A DNA stretch of 64,000 nucleotides, from NCBI GenBank assembly GCA_002118135.1, contig BDIU01000311.1, forward strand, positions 79,253 through 143,252, in the 5' to 3' direction. The stretch comes from Trebouxia sp. TZW2008. Its lineage: Eukaryota > Chlorophyta > Trebouxiophyceae > Trebouxiales > Trebouxiaceae. The first letter of the stretch is position 1, and each line of letters starts with the position of its first letter. Made by a program: the position numbers and the translations under genes. Shown here piece after piece: positions 45,501-59,000 of this stretch. The notes below the pieces were generated by a model. That model made no database searches, was not told the origin of the DNA, and saw only the letters and a program-made list of their open reading frames with translations.

Positions 45501-48500
45501 GGACAGCTCATGGCTGGCTGTGCTGTGGCAGCGGTCTCTCACGCATCCCAGCCCTGCGGTATGCAGCCTGTCTTTGCATGCAAGCTATCTTGCGCTGCGT
45601 CTGCATGTCACCTCATATATGACATCAGGGCCTTGCTCCAGAGCACCAATTGCACAAATTCAAATCTTGGTGCTGGTTTTGCGTCCAGCCCGAAGTGTGT
45701 ATGCCATTGAGTGTAGACTACTAGTGCTACCAACAGAGGCTTGAGCACTCGCTGAGGCGGTTTCCCGCGTACTGCAGGTGCAGATGTTTACCCTGAACAG
45801 TCTGATGCACAGCAACTCACCTGGCTATGCTGCTCAGCTGCCTGTGAGCTGCGTCCTGGAGGCTGTCCTGCCAGCATTTTGTCGAGGTACAATCACGCAT
45901 GCTTGAGCTCAGTCTCTATGCATTGCAGGTCTGCTCTAAGTCAGCAAGGATTGAGTGTTATGCATTTTGTCAAACAATGCTCAATGAGGTGCTTGTGAGA
46001 CTGTTCACAGTGCTCCATGTGCTTTTCAAAGCAGCTGCTGACTGTGCAGATTGGGATGCAAGAACACTTGACAGGACGTACTATTTCACTCACGGTGCAT
46101 CAGTTGGAAGCTGCTCAACGGCACAGGAATCATGTTTGTGTGAATTGCAGGGGCAACTGCTGGCAAAGCTGACATTGAAGCCGGCAGGCAGTTGATGAAG
46201 AGCTATGCTGCAGCTGCACCACCTACTGAAGCTCGCCTGTTGGTGCTGGAGACACTGCGTTTGTTCAACAGCAGTGAGACCATGGCAGCAGCCCAAAAAG
46301 TACTGCTAAGCATCTCACTTGACATGGCAGAGTCTGTGGCAGTAGGATTTCATGCGGAAGCTGGAGAAGGGTGGCATCAGCGGATGATCAGCCAGATCAA
46401 GCATGCTGCTGCGAACGCTGCGCAGCTGAAGACCCGTCACAGTTTGCCCATGCTCACAGGTGATGTTTTTGCCCCGTGTACCTGGCAACTTCATGGCGAA
46501 TTGGCCCGCCTTGCAGCAACGGGCTGCTCTGCTGCGTGTATTGTGTGGCTGATATGTCTGAAATAGGACTGGTAACATGGCTCGGCATCTGCCATATTTT
46601 GCAAGTCGCTTTTGCACGCCCACATGATAACTATGCTGTGCTGCAAATGAACAAGGTGTTCTGGTGTTACAGCAATTTGTGTGCAAGAAAATTGTAATGC
46701 TGCAATGACGACTGCCTGTAGCACATGCTAGTCTCTGACAATAAAGTTGAGTGCATCCTGAGCAAAGCTGTTCACTGCAGATTTGCTGAGGCTTGCAAGC
46801 ATTGTATGCCCTTCCTCAAGGGTCAGCATGCATGACATTGGGTCTGTTCTGGCAGAGCTGCCACTGGCCTGCCTGCAGCCTGGAGGTGCACTGTTGCCAC
46901 CTGCTGGAGGTCAGCGGTCATGCAGCTTCTCTGCAATTTCATGATATTCAAAGTTGCACCTGTAACGGGACAATGCCATCTTAGCCCAAGCACACTTGCA
47001 TGTATATCAGACAGCCTTTTCTGCTGTCAGCATGCGCACACTCTTCATTGATGTCCACATGATAACTTTGGGATGTCTCAATGACTTGTAACGTTCTGCA
47101 CATGTGTGTATCAAGCACCACCTGTGTCTGGACAGGAATGCAGCATGCAACGCCATCTGTAAGAGTGAGCAACTTTGTCTGCAGAGTGGCTTGCATGTAC
47201 GGCAGGAAGTCTTGACGGTCACAGCTCAGAGATTCTTGGCTTGATCTACAGCTTCTTTGCCAATGAGTCCTTGACAGATCACAGGATGGCAGCAGACTAT
47301 GCTGACAGGTAAACACAGTGTACAATGCAAGCTGATCTTGTCCTTGAATCTTTCTGCAAGTCTGATGACATACAAATTTTACGACTTCTAGTGATGCAAA
47401 AGACGCCAATTGATATGCTTTACCATCAGCCTGCTGAAGCCTGCTGGTTATGGCTTCACCTGCTGCCCTCATCTATTCATCTATGTCTCTTTGCCTTCCA
47501 TCAAGCTGCATTGTGCTTTGTTTGCTATTATGATCAGCAATACATGGTCTATGCAACGGTGTCTCATACATCCTATTTGATGTTGCAGACGTCATGGATG
47601 ACTGTAATCTGAGCACGACGAAGCCCACGCAATGATGCCTGCCAACAGTCATCCCAGTCATGAAGCAGACATTGTAAAGCAGTCAGCAAACTAAGTTAGC
47701 TTGACAAACAGCCTTTTTTCGTGCAGGCTTGCCAGGCTGCTCTTGGTGACTAGCCACTCGTTCAGCTCTGAAGCTCTCCGCCAAATTTTTGGATTGGTGC
47801 AAGAGCGGGTGATGTGGCTGGCCAACAGGCCCTACCTGCCACAGGGCTTACCTGTCAGAACAATTGCTCTGCTGGCATCACTGCTGCAGGTAGAAGGATT
47901 TTTTTTATTTTGGCTTGGTCATGGTACTTTTCGTATGCAGTGTGTCATGCAATGTATGCATGCGAGGTATGTCAGCTGACCATTCATTTGCCACGCGCGA
48001 TGAAGCTCATGCTACAAAGCAAAAGCTTGCGCCAATATGCACAGTTTTTGATTGAGCCAATCAAAGCCAGCATTGTGGGGAACAGGTGTTTATGATCGCA
48101 AACTTTCATGGCTAACACTATGGCAATATTGTTGCCAGCTGCTGTTCTGTACAACCTTTAAGCTCATGCATTGCAGCATTTGCTTAGCCAGTATCAGCTG
48201 CACACATGGTCTGCGCATGCCCAAATGTTGCTGCAAGTTCATGCTCCAGCTACACATATGCATTGAACTGATGTCTAAGCACAGCCTAAGACAAACTAGC
48301 ATATGCAAGCCAAAAGCAGTTGTTATACATTCCTGTGCTGGATGCAAGCTTGTTCCATGCCTGTTGTACAGCACACAATGTGACTGCAGGTGGCTTCAGG
48401 GCAAAGAGTAAAGTCGCTCACAGATAATTTGCAGCAGTCCATACAGAACATAACCTCATGTCTTGGCAGCTACATGCTCCGCTGCTGTTCACTAATTCAG

Positions 48501-51500
48501 GTCAAAACAGCAGGCACAGCAGCAGTGGCCAGACAGCGCAAGGTGTGTTTGTCTGCTGTCAGCTTGTTCATTGCATGTTGCAGTACTGACAGCAGCAGAA
48601 ACTTCTGATGTGAAACTGTCTGCAAAGCGCTGTTGCATGGTGCACAATCTTTCTCAAGCACTCACAATGTACTTTGCAGCTATGCAGACAGACAAAAGCA
48701 AAACGCATTGTGCTTTTCCATGTGCTTGATTACACTTCTTCTGCACCGGCCTACATTTGCAGTGCTGTTTTCTTTCAGCAAGCTTTACTGTGACTTGAGC
48801 TTTGTACGCAGTGCAGGCAACAGTGGTGATGAGCTCAGCTGCAGAGTCAGTTCTGTCAGACGAACTGCAAGCGCATTTTGCCCTTGCCCACATGTCTGTG
48901 CAAGCCACAGCAGATGCCTTGGCACTTCTCATTGCCAACAAGACAGACAGCAAGTCTCACAGCAGCAATGCAGCTCAGACCCTGGTCGATGCAATGATGA
49001 CCCAGTTGCATGGCACCATCCAAAGCTGGCAGTCTGACAATGTCTCCAAGTCAAGCTATGCAGCTGATGTTAAGACAGAGCTGCTTGTGGAGGAGCTGGC
49101 TATTGTAGGTGTCTGCTGTACAGGCTTGTCCAGTGCAGTCAGCTGGCACAGGCTGGACCTGACCTCTCTGCCAGCCAAAGAGCTGTTGGCTGCATTGCTT
49201 AACCAAAGCAAGGTAAGCAATGTGGATGCATATTGTGCAGTGTCTAGACGAACAAGCAACATAGCCAAAGCTGTGGTGAATCACAAACTGTGATCGCTAG
49301 CTTGCACACATGACTTGTTCAACACTGCGGCTCACAGCTGTTTGACTCAAGCCACTTTACACAAGCTGTCATAATCTTACTGTATGTTCTGTCATTCTGT
49401 ATGACTAGTGAAATCACCTGGTGGGGAGTGGCTGTGAGGACAGTGCAGGGCCCATGTTCATGTTTTCAAAATTTATGACAAGACTTAGCCCTTTCAGTGT
49501 GTGGATGATAAGGTCAGGCTGGCTGCTTAGTTTCCCACTGTTGCAAAAGCAATGCTGTCATCCATGAGTTAGCTTAAGTGCTCATGTCTTTTGGCTGCAC
49601 GCAGACAAGCACTTCTATGGCAGCCTTGTGCACAGCAAGATGGCAGGCAATTGAATCTGTTCTGGCCCTCACTGTTTCCATACAGCCCTCTCAGCTGCCC
49701 CATGACCTGCTGGCTCAGCTGCTGGCAGAAGCTGCTGCAGATGCTGAGTTGGTTCCAGAAAGTGTCTTGGTCCCCCTGCTGCATAGTATCAGGTGCACAC
49801 TGCTGTCTAACCTGTCTTGTTGCAAATGGACATGCAGAGCCTCAAACATGGCAAACTTAAGCTCTCAGTTTGTAAGCAGTTGAGATGTTGTTGCACTTTT
49901 TGCAAAGCAGAACGCAGTACAGCTCAATACCCCTGACTTGCAGGATCATGTAAGTTCAAAGTTCCTGTGCATATCAGCTGCGGTGTGGTATTGCAGACCG
50001 TTCCGCACACTGCGCTCTTCAGTGCACAGGGTGCTTTGAATACTGCATAGAGAGAACAGGCAAACAGTACGAAGCATCTGCTCAGCCCAGCCTTGCTGAT
50101 TGGACTTTCCTGATTGAACAACATGTACTTCTCCTAGCATAACAGCAGCAAGCATTGGGCCTGATTTCTTGGGAATAGTTCTGCCCTGAATGGTGTCATG
50201 CTATCGATTCTGTTGGCATGATCTGTGATAACAATGTTGACAACAAATATGCATGAGCCTCAGCTGCTGCTGCAGAGTCGGGCTGGAGGCTGCAGCAGCT
50301 TGTCCAGGCATTGCATTTTTGGCAGCGCAGCACCTTGCTTGCATTCCTGCACGCTCACTCATGGGCAGTAGACCTACACAGCAGCCTGCAGCCGATCCAG
50401 CAGCTGATGCACCTCACCAAGCTGCCAGTCAGCACGCCACAGATGTGGCATACATTGTCAGGGTGTTGGCTGAGGTGTGCTGGGGGAGGGTGATGGAGGA
50501 GGCCAGGCTGCAGGCTCACCACTACCAAGCCCTGCTGGACGCCTTCCTGCGCCCATGCTTAGGCCTAACAGACTCCCCTGAGGACCTCAGGCAAGCTTGA
50601 GCACGCTTCTACCCTAACTTTCAGCATGAGTTTGCGGATCTGAAGCATTGAGGCAGCAGGGTCCTGCCTTCACTTTGCACAAGCAATGCAAGTGTGACTA
50701 AAGCTGTCGTCATTCAAATGCAAGCTTGTCAATGTGTCCTCAGTTATCAACTTTTTGCATCTTGAAAACTTACACCCAGGAAACTAGTTAATATTTGAGC
50801 AGCTGGGCTTGCTGTCCATGTCTGCAGCCCGTTGACTGTAGTGAACATTCTGAGTACTACCGTACTCACAATCTGGAATGATCTCTATGGTTCATTGAGC
50901 TCCCCCAAGACAGCTTCATTCACGCTTATTGAGAGGCGCACAATTGGCTGTAACTTTTCAGCCCAGCTTGGTTCTTCAACCTGGCTAGCAGGTGCGCAAG
51001 CGCAAGCAGGCTTCTTGCAGGCAGGCGGTGCATGGAGAGGGTGGTCCCTTGCAGTGCCTGCTGCAGCAGCTACTTCATGCTGGGCGGCGCAGCCCCCGCC
51101 TACTAGCCCTTACTGCCTTGCACCTCGCACCGCTCTTCTTGGCCAATCCGCAACTTGCCCTGCTGTACCAAACACACATCCAGCAACTGCTGCTGTGTGG
51201 TGCCAGCTTTGATCCTCCTCAGGTAAGTCACAACAAGAGTATTGACCGTATTTGCTGGCAGTTTCTGTCAGTCTGGTAATGCTGCCTTTGAGCCAGCATC
51301 TGATGCATCCTGCATTTTCTCATCTCACTCTTGTTGATCCCCAGCGAAATGCATTGCCTTGCATCGTCCAAGTTCTGTTGGGTGGCTTCTGCTGTCCTCC
51401 AGATGATTTGTGAACATGCATGTCATTCATCTGTCTTGCTATTGACAAGCGTCAACACTCGTGTCCGTTTGCTGCCGCTACCAGATGCGCTCTGCGCAAT

Positions 51501-54500
51501 AGCGCTGAGCGCGTGGTCAGTCACCGGTCACAAATGTGTTCAAACTGTGCATGTGCAACAGGCAGCTGCTGCTGGAGCAGGAAATCTACAGGAGCCACAA
51601 TCAGATGCTCTATTTGATGAACAGCAGGCAGCAAGCATGCAAATGTCTCCTCGTGTGGCTGCTGCATGCTTGGTGCATCAGCTGGCTCACATCTCCATCC
51701 AACCTCCCATATTGCAGTCTCCAAGCCCAAGCGATGCTGCAGCTGCAGGTAGTTGTGCTCATTTGCTGCTGCGCCTGCTGTCCTTGACTGCCACCTTTTG
51801 TGAAAGCCAACATCAATAATGTTTCCACGTCGTTTTTAGCTGATCTTCTTTGTTGCTCTTATTCTAGAGGACAGCATCCCAACCACTTCCTGACATACAT
51901 GAGTGCTGAGCCAACAACTTGATCTCTGGCGCCCATTTGTCAAGATAGCCATGCCATTCTGCCTCAGTGCCAGCATGCCTGTGTTATGCTGCTGAATTTT
52001 TGATGCATTGTTCACCCAGCGCATTACAGTGTCCCTGGAATGGCTGAGGGTCACTTTATGCTGCACAGGTGAGCTGTGTTGGAAGCTGTATCAAAGCTTG
52101 TTGGAAGAGCCAGTTCTGCAGAGTGTGCACTACCAGGTCAACTCTGCCACACACAGAGCCAAGACTCGCATCTGGCAAGCCTTGGCAGTGCTGTCACCCG
52201 TCATCCCTCAGACAGACACACATCAGACTGTTGCCCAGCTGTGGCCACTGCTGCAGGTCAGCACAGTCCTGCAAGTTTCGCGCTTGAAAGCTTGCTTGTA
52301 TGCTGCTGCGTGTCAATGGCAAAACTGTCACAACTTGCATCAGTGCTTGCTGGTTGAATTGTCATGCATTATCAGGTGCTCAAGCAGCAGTTCACAAGAG
52401 CCCCTGCGCTTGCTGAGCTTCTTTAATCAGAAAAGTGATACAGGCAGGATGCTGAGCAGTTTGCCTTTCTCATGCGGCTTCATGCAAGTGAAACAGCTTC
52501 ACGTAAATTGTGATGAGGCAACAACAAACAAGCAATCACTCAGAGTGAGCCACAGTGCCTGTAGCCTAATTGAGAAAAGATTGCCAGACTATGGCAGTAC
52601 GAAGGAGGCATCCCACACACAACAGATCAGCAACAGCTGTGCGGGTGCAGGGCAAGGATGTGTTCTCTGTGCAGCAGTATATGGAGTCCATAGCCGTCAA
52701 CCTAATCTTGAGAGATCCTGCAGCTCTCATGCAGCAGTATGTGCTGCCTACCCTGCAGACCTACAATGCAAAGTAAGACTCATTCCAAATCTGTAGGCTT
52801 ACGACATGCAGACACAAGCTTTCTGCTTGTCTGACATCAACTTTGATGTGCATTGTTCAGCAGCTGTGTTTCTGTAAGCTGCAATGTGTATATGTTGTAG
52901 TTTTGATTTCCATTCAATGCAGCCAACTGCATATATTTGATTTTACACTGTGCCTTGCGCTACATAGAGCTGTTCAAAAAGTAGCCGAGCATGCAAGGAC
53001 AGACTCAACAGACATGACTCTGTGTTCATAGCACAAAAGTCGTGCCTGCTTGGTATTTGCTCTTAGTCACTCATGCCATGCCTTCAAAGACATTCTGACA
53101 TAGAGAAGCTACAGAACATTCAAGACCAGGCCGTTCAAGTCACTGTTACATTAGGAGGGCTTGAGTGCTGGAGCTGCATGCAGGCAGCATGATGGAGTGG
53201 CCTCTGCCCTGCTGATTGGAATGCAGGTTATACGCCATGCTCATTCATCAGTGCAAGCCGTCTTGTGGGCCCCTTTTGTGGCAGCTGCTTGGCCCTGGAC
53301 CATGTGGCACCATCATGCCATCAGGTGCCCTTCTGTCAGCCTCCACCCTCCATATGCGCTGATAGCCTAGTCCCAATTGTTGCTATACCACAGCATCACG
53401 CTAAGTGTTCTCAGCTTGACACCATACAAGCCGTTGTTGTCAGCACAGACACGACTCTGTTGGTCTTGCACACAGTGATGGACACAATTGCCACAACCAT
53501 CATCTGTGCAGTGTGGGACAGCCAGCAGGTGCTAGACATGTCTCAGGGAAGGTCATGATGTCAAGCATCATAGTCTACACAGCAGGGGAGGCTGAGGCAT
53601 CACTTTGCTCTGACTGCCGCAATAAGGCGGAATACACTGTGGAGCACTTGTCAATGACGTCTTCTGCTTCTGACACAGCACACAGCAGACAGAGCTTGTC
53701 ATGTATCATGATGTGTGGTGCAGGACCTTTGCTCAGCTGGCGCTGCACCAGCTGCTGGAAGACTGCCCACAGGCCCTCCCTCAGCCTCAAGGCAGCCCCT
53801 CACCTTGGCAAGCCTGCCTAGATTTCTTTTGCACCAACCCAGACATGAAACGCTTAAAGAAGAGTCTGGGGTCAGGGCTACGAACCTACTCCCCGGAGCA
53901 AGCCATTGCCCCATCTGCTGTCTTCTGTACGGTAAGTTGGCTGCTTGCACAGTAGTGCTCATGCTACCGAAAGCAGCGGTGCAAAATCACTCAACCTAAA
54001 ACAGCAACTTCTTTCATTGCCAAATGAATTTTGAGTCCCAATCTGACACAACAATGTTGCCCAACAAATGCTTATCCTGCCAATGCAGAGCACAGCTTGA
54101 CAGCAAGTTTGAGATTGCAAAGTTGTTGGGCTTGTTATCACCATGAGCCGCCGATCATTAGTCCAGAGGTCAAAGGACAATTTGCCAATACACTGCTGAG
54201 TGATATGAACTGACTATGTTGAAGTCTCCTGGTTGAGTCAACTTTTGTCAAACTGGGACACATTTGACTAGAGCACAAAGTATTGTCTCCACGCAAGGCG
54301 CTGAAGTCAAACAGCCTACTGTGTGTATGCAATTGTCTCATATGATCAACACCACAGCTTTAGTTGTTAAGCTTTACCAGTAAGAATTCTGGCTGCTTGG
54401 TCAAGCCAAAGCTTTATAGCATTTTTGGATGGGACACACTGACCTGCCTTCAGGTCAAACTTTGAGCAGGCCGTCTGGCTTAAGCCCTAGACTGATTGTG

Positions 54501-55638
54501 CATGCTGATTGATTTCAAGAGATTGATGAATGATAACAGTAGCCTAAAAGCCACTAGTCAATGCCAACTGAGGTGTTGAAGAGGTGCTGCTGCTGTTATG
54601 TGCAGGGCTCTCAGCTTGCAGGCAGCAATGGAGACAAGGTTGGTGTCGAAGGAGCGCCCATCGCGCTCATGGAGAGTGTGACTGAGTTTCTGAACGTGCA
54701 GCGTGCCAGCCTCAGGCAGGAGGCTCGGCACTCACAGGCCTCCTGGCGCAAAGCTGATAGCAAAGCAGGTCCTGTGCAAACTGCTTGCAAGTAGTGATCT
54801 GACTGGCTACGACTTGAGAAATTGCCAACAGCCAATGTGCACAGCAGCTAGCTTGCTGTGGGAATTGCTCTTGGCTTCTGAGCAGTGACTGCTGCTTGTA
54901 ACTTTTGCAATGTGACCCTTGCAGATAGTCATGAGACGGCAGACCTTAGCTCAGACTTCCAGCGCAAGATGATGCCTATGCAAAGTCTAGTTGAGCCCTC
55001 TGATTTGCTTCACCACACAGGTAAGCTTTGTCAAGTGGCTTTTGATTTTGCACTGTGGCAAGCTCGCTGTTGCAGTTGTTCAGCAAAACGTTGCTGCAGA
55101 GGACAGCCACGCAGAGACCAAAAGTGGCCTTGGTGGCGGTGCTGGGGAACGGCAAGACATCATACTGGTTGCTTCTTTGATAGACAAGGTGCCAAACCTG
55201 GCAGGATTGACACGCACTTGTGAAGTATTTCGAGCAGCAGCCTTGGTGGTTGCAGACAAGCATGTAATGAAGGATCCCATGTTTGCCAGTGTCAGTGTGA
55301 CTGCTGAGCAATGGGTACCTTTGCTTGAAGTGGCTGAGCCAGAGTTGAATGAATGGATGCTGCAAAAGCGGACCGAAGGCTACTGTTTGATAGGAGTCGA
55401 ACAAACGGCTGAGTCAAAAATGCTTCACAATTTTGCATTCCCTAGGAAGACAATTTTGTTGTTGGGCCGAGAGCGTGAGGGCATCCCAGTACACATGCTG
55501 CAGCTGCTTCACTTCACTGTCGAAATTCCACAGCTTGGAGTCATCCGTTCATTGAATGTACATGTATCAGGAGCCATAGCTTTGTATGAATACTCTAAGC
55601 AGCAGACAGAGCAGGCTGCACTTGTAAATGGTAGATAA
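42501..55638 (+). CDS. TARBP1: TARBP1/Trm3-type tRNA (guanosine-2'-O-)-methyltransferase
   Basis: SPOUT methyltransferase expected to form Gm18 in tRNA, preceded by a long helical-repeat region. Exons: 42501-42677, 42773-42851, 42930-43018, 43133-43255, 43421-43436, 43518-43725, 43892-44045, 44193-44288, 44509-44655, 44990-45060, 45477-45558, 45778-45886, 46151-46459, 46781-46909, 47185-47308, 47727-47889, 48390-48542, 48817-49212, 49605-49792, 50276-50590, 50828-50861, 50992-51222, 51345-51409, 51450-51519, 51562-51748, 52069-52256, 52651-52772, 53184-53324, 53724-53931, 54606-54768, 54925-55020, 55076-55638. Phases agree end to end; 1731 residues (human about 1620). The C-terminal domain shows the SpoU motifs NLAGLTRTCEVF, LLLGREREGIP and VIRSLNVHVSGAIALYEY. 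GC donors at 43256 and 50591. Least certain: the 16-nt exon 43421-43436, the 34-nt exon 50828-50861 and the 40-42-nt introns near 51410-51561. Confidence 0.92.
45182..45229. repeat. 24-bp tandem duplication in TARBP1 intron 10
   Basis: cctggtgcaagttttgcgcg plus four bases (45182-45205) is followed directly by a second copy (45206-45229) with one mismatch. Intronic; no other significance seen. Confidence 0.85.
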
Positions 55639-56041
55639 AGCAGACTACCAATGAGAATACCCTCTGCGTCCCAGCAGCAGCAAACACAACTTGCAACACA
55701 AACCTAAAATAACACCCATTGGCAAGGCCTACTGACAACACATACCTATCATACATCTAAAACTAGTGTAGTACCACAGACAACAGCATACTAGCTGTGC
55801 AGCACTGGATTGCTAATGTACAGCTTCAAAACACACGCTGATGACTATGATTTGTCTGCAGCCTGCTTGTGTTGCTACACAATGACTGTTTGTCGTAACA
55901 GTAGACCGCACCTATAGTACCAGACCTTTGATTTATAGATTGAGCACAGTCAAGTGCCTCTTGTCATGCATGGGTTGGGTCGTGACAACACTGTGTTGGC
56001 CACTAATGCCATGGCAGCAGATCTGAACAGCAGGCAATGTT
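55639..56041. other. Convergent 3' region between TARBP1 and glycerol-3-phosphate dehydrogenase
   Basis: About 400 bp between convergent stop codons; expected 3' UTRs. No coding or RNA gene recognised. Confidence 0.55.
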
Positions 56042-59000
56042 TTAAGCACCGCCACCTTTGTTCTGGCTGCTGATCAGTTCTGTGCCTTCTTTTGGAGCCG
56101 CATTCTTTAGGCCTGGTGCTGCAACCTCACTGGTGAAAGTTTGCAAGAATGCCTTTGCCCTCTTGAGCTCGCGCTGTCTCTTCCAGTACCACCAGCCCTT
56201 TTCATCTCCCATGAGCTCCACAACCTGCAACAAACAGTTCAAAGTAGCAGTTGCAGCAGCAAAAACCTGTGCAAGGAGCAGATGGCTATCACACAAGCTA
56301 GCGCAGGCACTCACTTATGAGCCAACAATTTGTGGCAACAATGTCAGGTAAACAGGAAGCACAGCATGCACAGTTTGCGCAATGTGTACGCTGTGCGCTG
56401 CATCTCGTAGTCTGCAAAACAGGCCAAGCAGGATGTCATGTCGAAAGGTCAAGCAGCAAAATGTATTCAGGCAACTTACCCTGGGGAGGGCCTCTTCACA
56501 AGCTCTGTGATCCAAGAATGCCAGGCGGCTCCTGCGAGCTATGAAGTCTTCAGGAGTCTCACAGTACTCATGATGCACTGCATACACCACCTCAGCCTCC
56601 AGCACAGGGTGGCCGCGCACCAGGCGCCGCCCCAGTTTGCGCTGCTCAGCAATGCGGGTGATGTCTTGTGCCCTATCTCCATATGAAGCTGCAACGCACC
56701 ACACCATACTATATGAACAATGAATATGAACAAATGAGCTGCATTTGTTGCTCAATGCTAATTGCAACCCCCCTCCTCCCCCCTAACCACCAGGCGCCGC
56801 CCCAGTTTGCGCTGCTCAGCAATGCGGGTGATGTCTTGTGCCCTATCTCCATATGAAGCTGCAACGCACCACACCATACTATATGAACAATGAGTATGAA
56901 CAAATGAGCTGCATTTGTTGCTCAATGCTAATTGCAACCCCCCTCCTCTTCCCCCCCCCCAACCCCTTCAGCAACATGAACACAATTGAACGCAGGGATC
57001 TATCTTGACAGCAGCCGCCTGAAAGGACACTTTGTCCCTACTTTTGATCAGCACATGTCCAACAGCAAGAAAAAACACACGCACAAGCATGCAATACCAA
57101 CCTGCAAGATGCTTGGCCACTCTTGTGTCAATGGCACCAGGGCGGTGTGGCACAGTGTAGTTCTGAGCCACCTCAGTGAAGAGTGCAGGGTCATAGCCAT
57201 GCGCCCCCAGCAGGGGCATGTGACTGGTCTGGCAGGGCAGAGCTGTTGGTACCCGTCCATTGACACATGCCAAATCAACAGCATCTTCAGCCATGCGCCT
57301 ATAGGTGGTCCACTTGCCACCTACATACAATGGTGAAGGTTGGACGCAGCGCATATTTGCTGACCAGATTTCAATGCAGATGACAAACATCAGGCCCCAG
57401 GTGCAGCCAGATTGCATGTACCATGCATTACTTATGCTAATCTCCTAGGATGCACTCACAGCGCAGCAACTGCAAACATTCTGATCACAAGCAAACTTGG
57501 GCAAAAAACCATGAAGTCACAGCAATTATGCAAGAGGTGCAGCCAGACCTGCAATGGTGATCATGCCATCAGTGTCCATGCTGACAACATGGTCCCTGGA
57601 GGCGCCAGCAGTGTCTTGAGCGTCAGGATCTGAGGCCAGAGGCCTGATGCCGCTCCAGGCAGACATCACATCACTGCGCCTCACCTGCACTTCACAGCAC
57701 ACTGGGAGAGGTTCGCATTTTGTGCCAAAGTGCAGGCGTGTCACGACCCTAATGAGACATTGACAGCAGTAATGCGGGCAAAAGTAGCTGTGAACATCAT
57801 GAGGTGTCTGATGACAAGCTGAGCATGGTCAAAACATATGTAAGCTACTCCTAATGCAATGATATCCAACAGCTTTTTGTAATGCATTTGCTGATTTGAA
57901 CATGCATCTCATGATGTCCTGCAGCCCAGGCTATTTGACCTGGTTTTTGCGCATTGCTAAACATAGATCATGCATTTGCTTGGAATCTCGTCACAGCAGG
58001 GTTGGACCCTATTTGTCTCACCTCTGTTGACACATGTGACATTTTTGTAATACACCAAGACAACCCACTCAAAAGCAGCACAAACCAAAATGTCAATGTC
58101 TGCGCAGTTTTCTTCACGCTGCGTGTCCTCAATGTCCGGGTTGCCTATTTGACTACTTGTTTACAGGCACAATACAGTCTTAGGATCTGCACATGTTGTC
58201 CACTTATCTTTGGTGCATTGATGACTTAGCAACCACAGCTCACCTTTACAGTGAGATACTCAGCAATGGCATCCAAGATGAACTGAATCTCCTTCTCTGT
58301 GGGCTGTGGCTGCATGGTCACCTCACTGCTGCTGTCTGCGCACCAATGAGCAGTCAAGGTTGGACCCAGTTGCAAATTGGATAGAAAAAGCATCATATTA
58401 TTGAAACATGACCCAGGACAGCATCACAAAAGCAATTCAATTCAGGTCTCAGCAGCACTATCCACCAGGGCCAATGATATGCAGCATTGCTGAAGTGATT
58501 CCCAAACAGACTCTGCCAAGTCACAGCTTGCAAGCTCAGTTACAAATGAGGCATTGCTCGCTGGTAATAGCAAGTATTGCGGCAATGCATACCTGTAGTC
58601 CCAGCAATGGTCGCATCCAGCCAGGGAAGCATGAAGACGACACGCCCATCCTTGGTCTTGGGTACAATCATGCCCAGATGCTCAGGGCTATAGTAGTCTG
58701 GCAATGTCACATGCACACCTGCAGGGGCATGCCTCACAGAGTTTGTCCCTGATTGCACCTGTCACTTATAGTCTTCAAGCTAGGCTGTAAAAGACCATTT
58801 GCGCAAAAGGATTGTAATATGAAGCATCGCTCATGACTGCCTTGTAACCTGCAGCCATGGTTGCAAATGTGAGTGCATGCTTGACAAAGATGCATGCAAT
58901 ATGCGCGTTCACTGAAAGGTTGGCACTGCAGGTCCAAGACTGCCTCAAACACACTTTGGTAAAGGTAAACACTGTCAGAGGCCCTTTTGCCATACACTGC

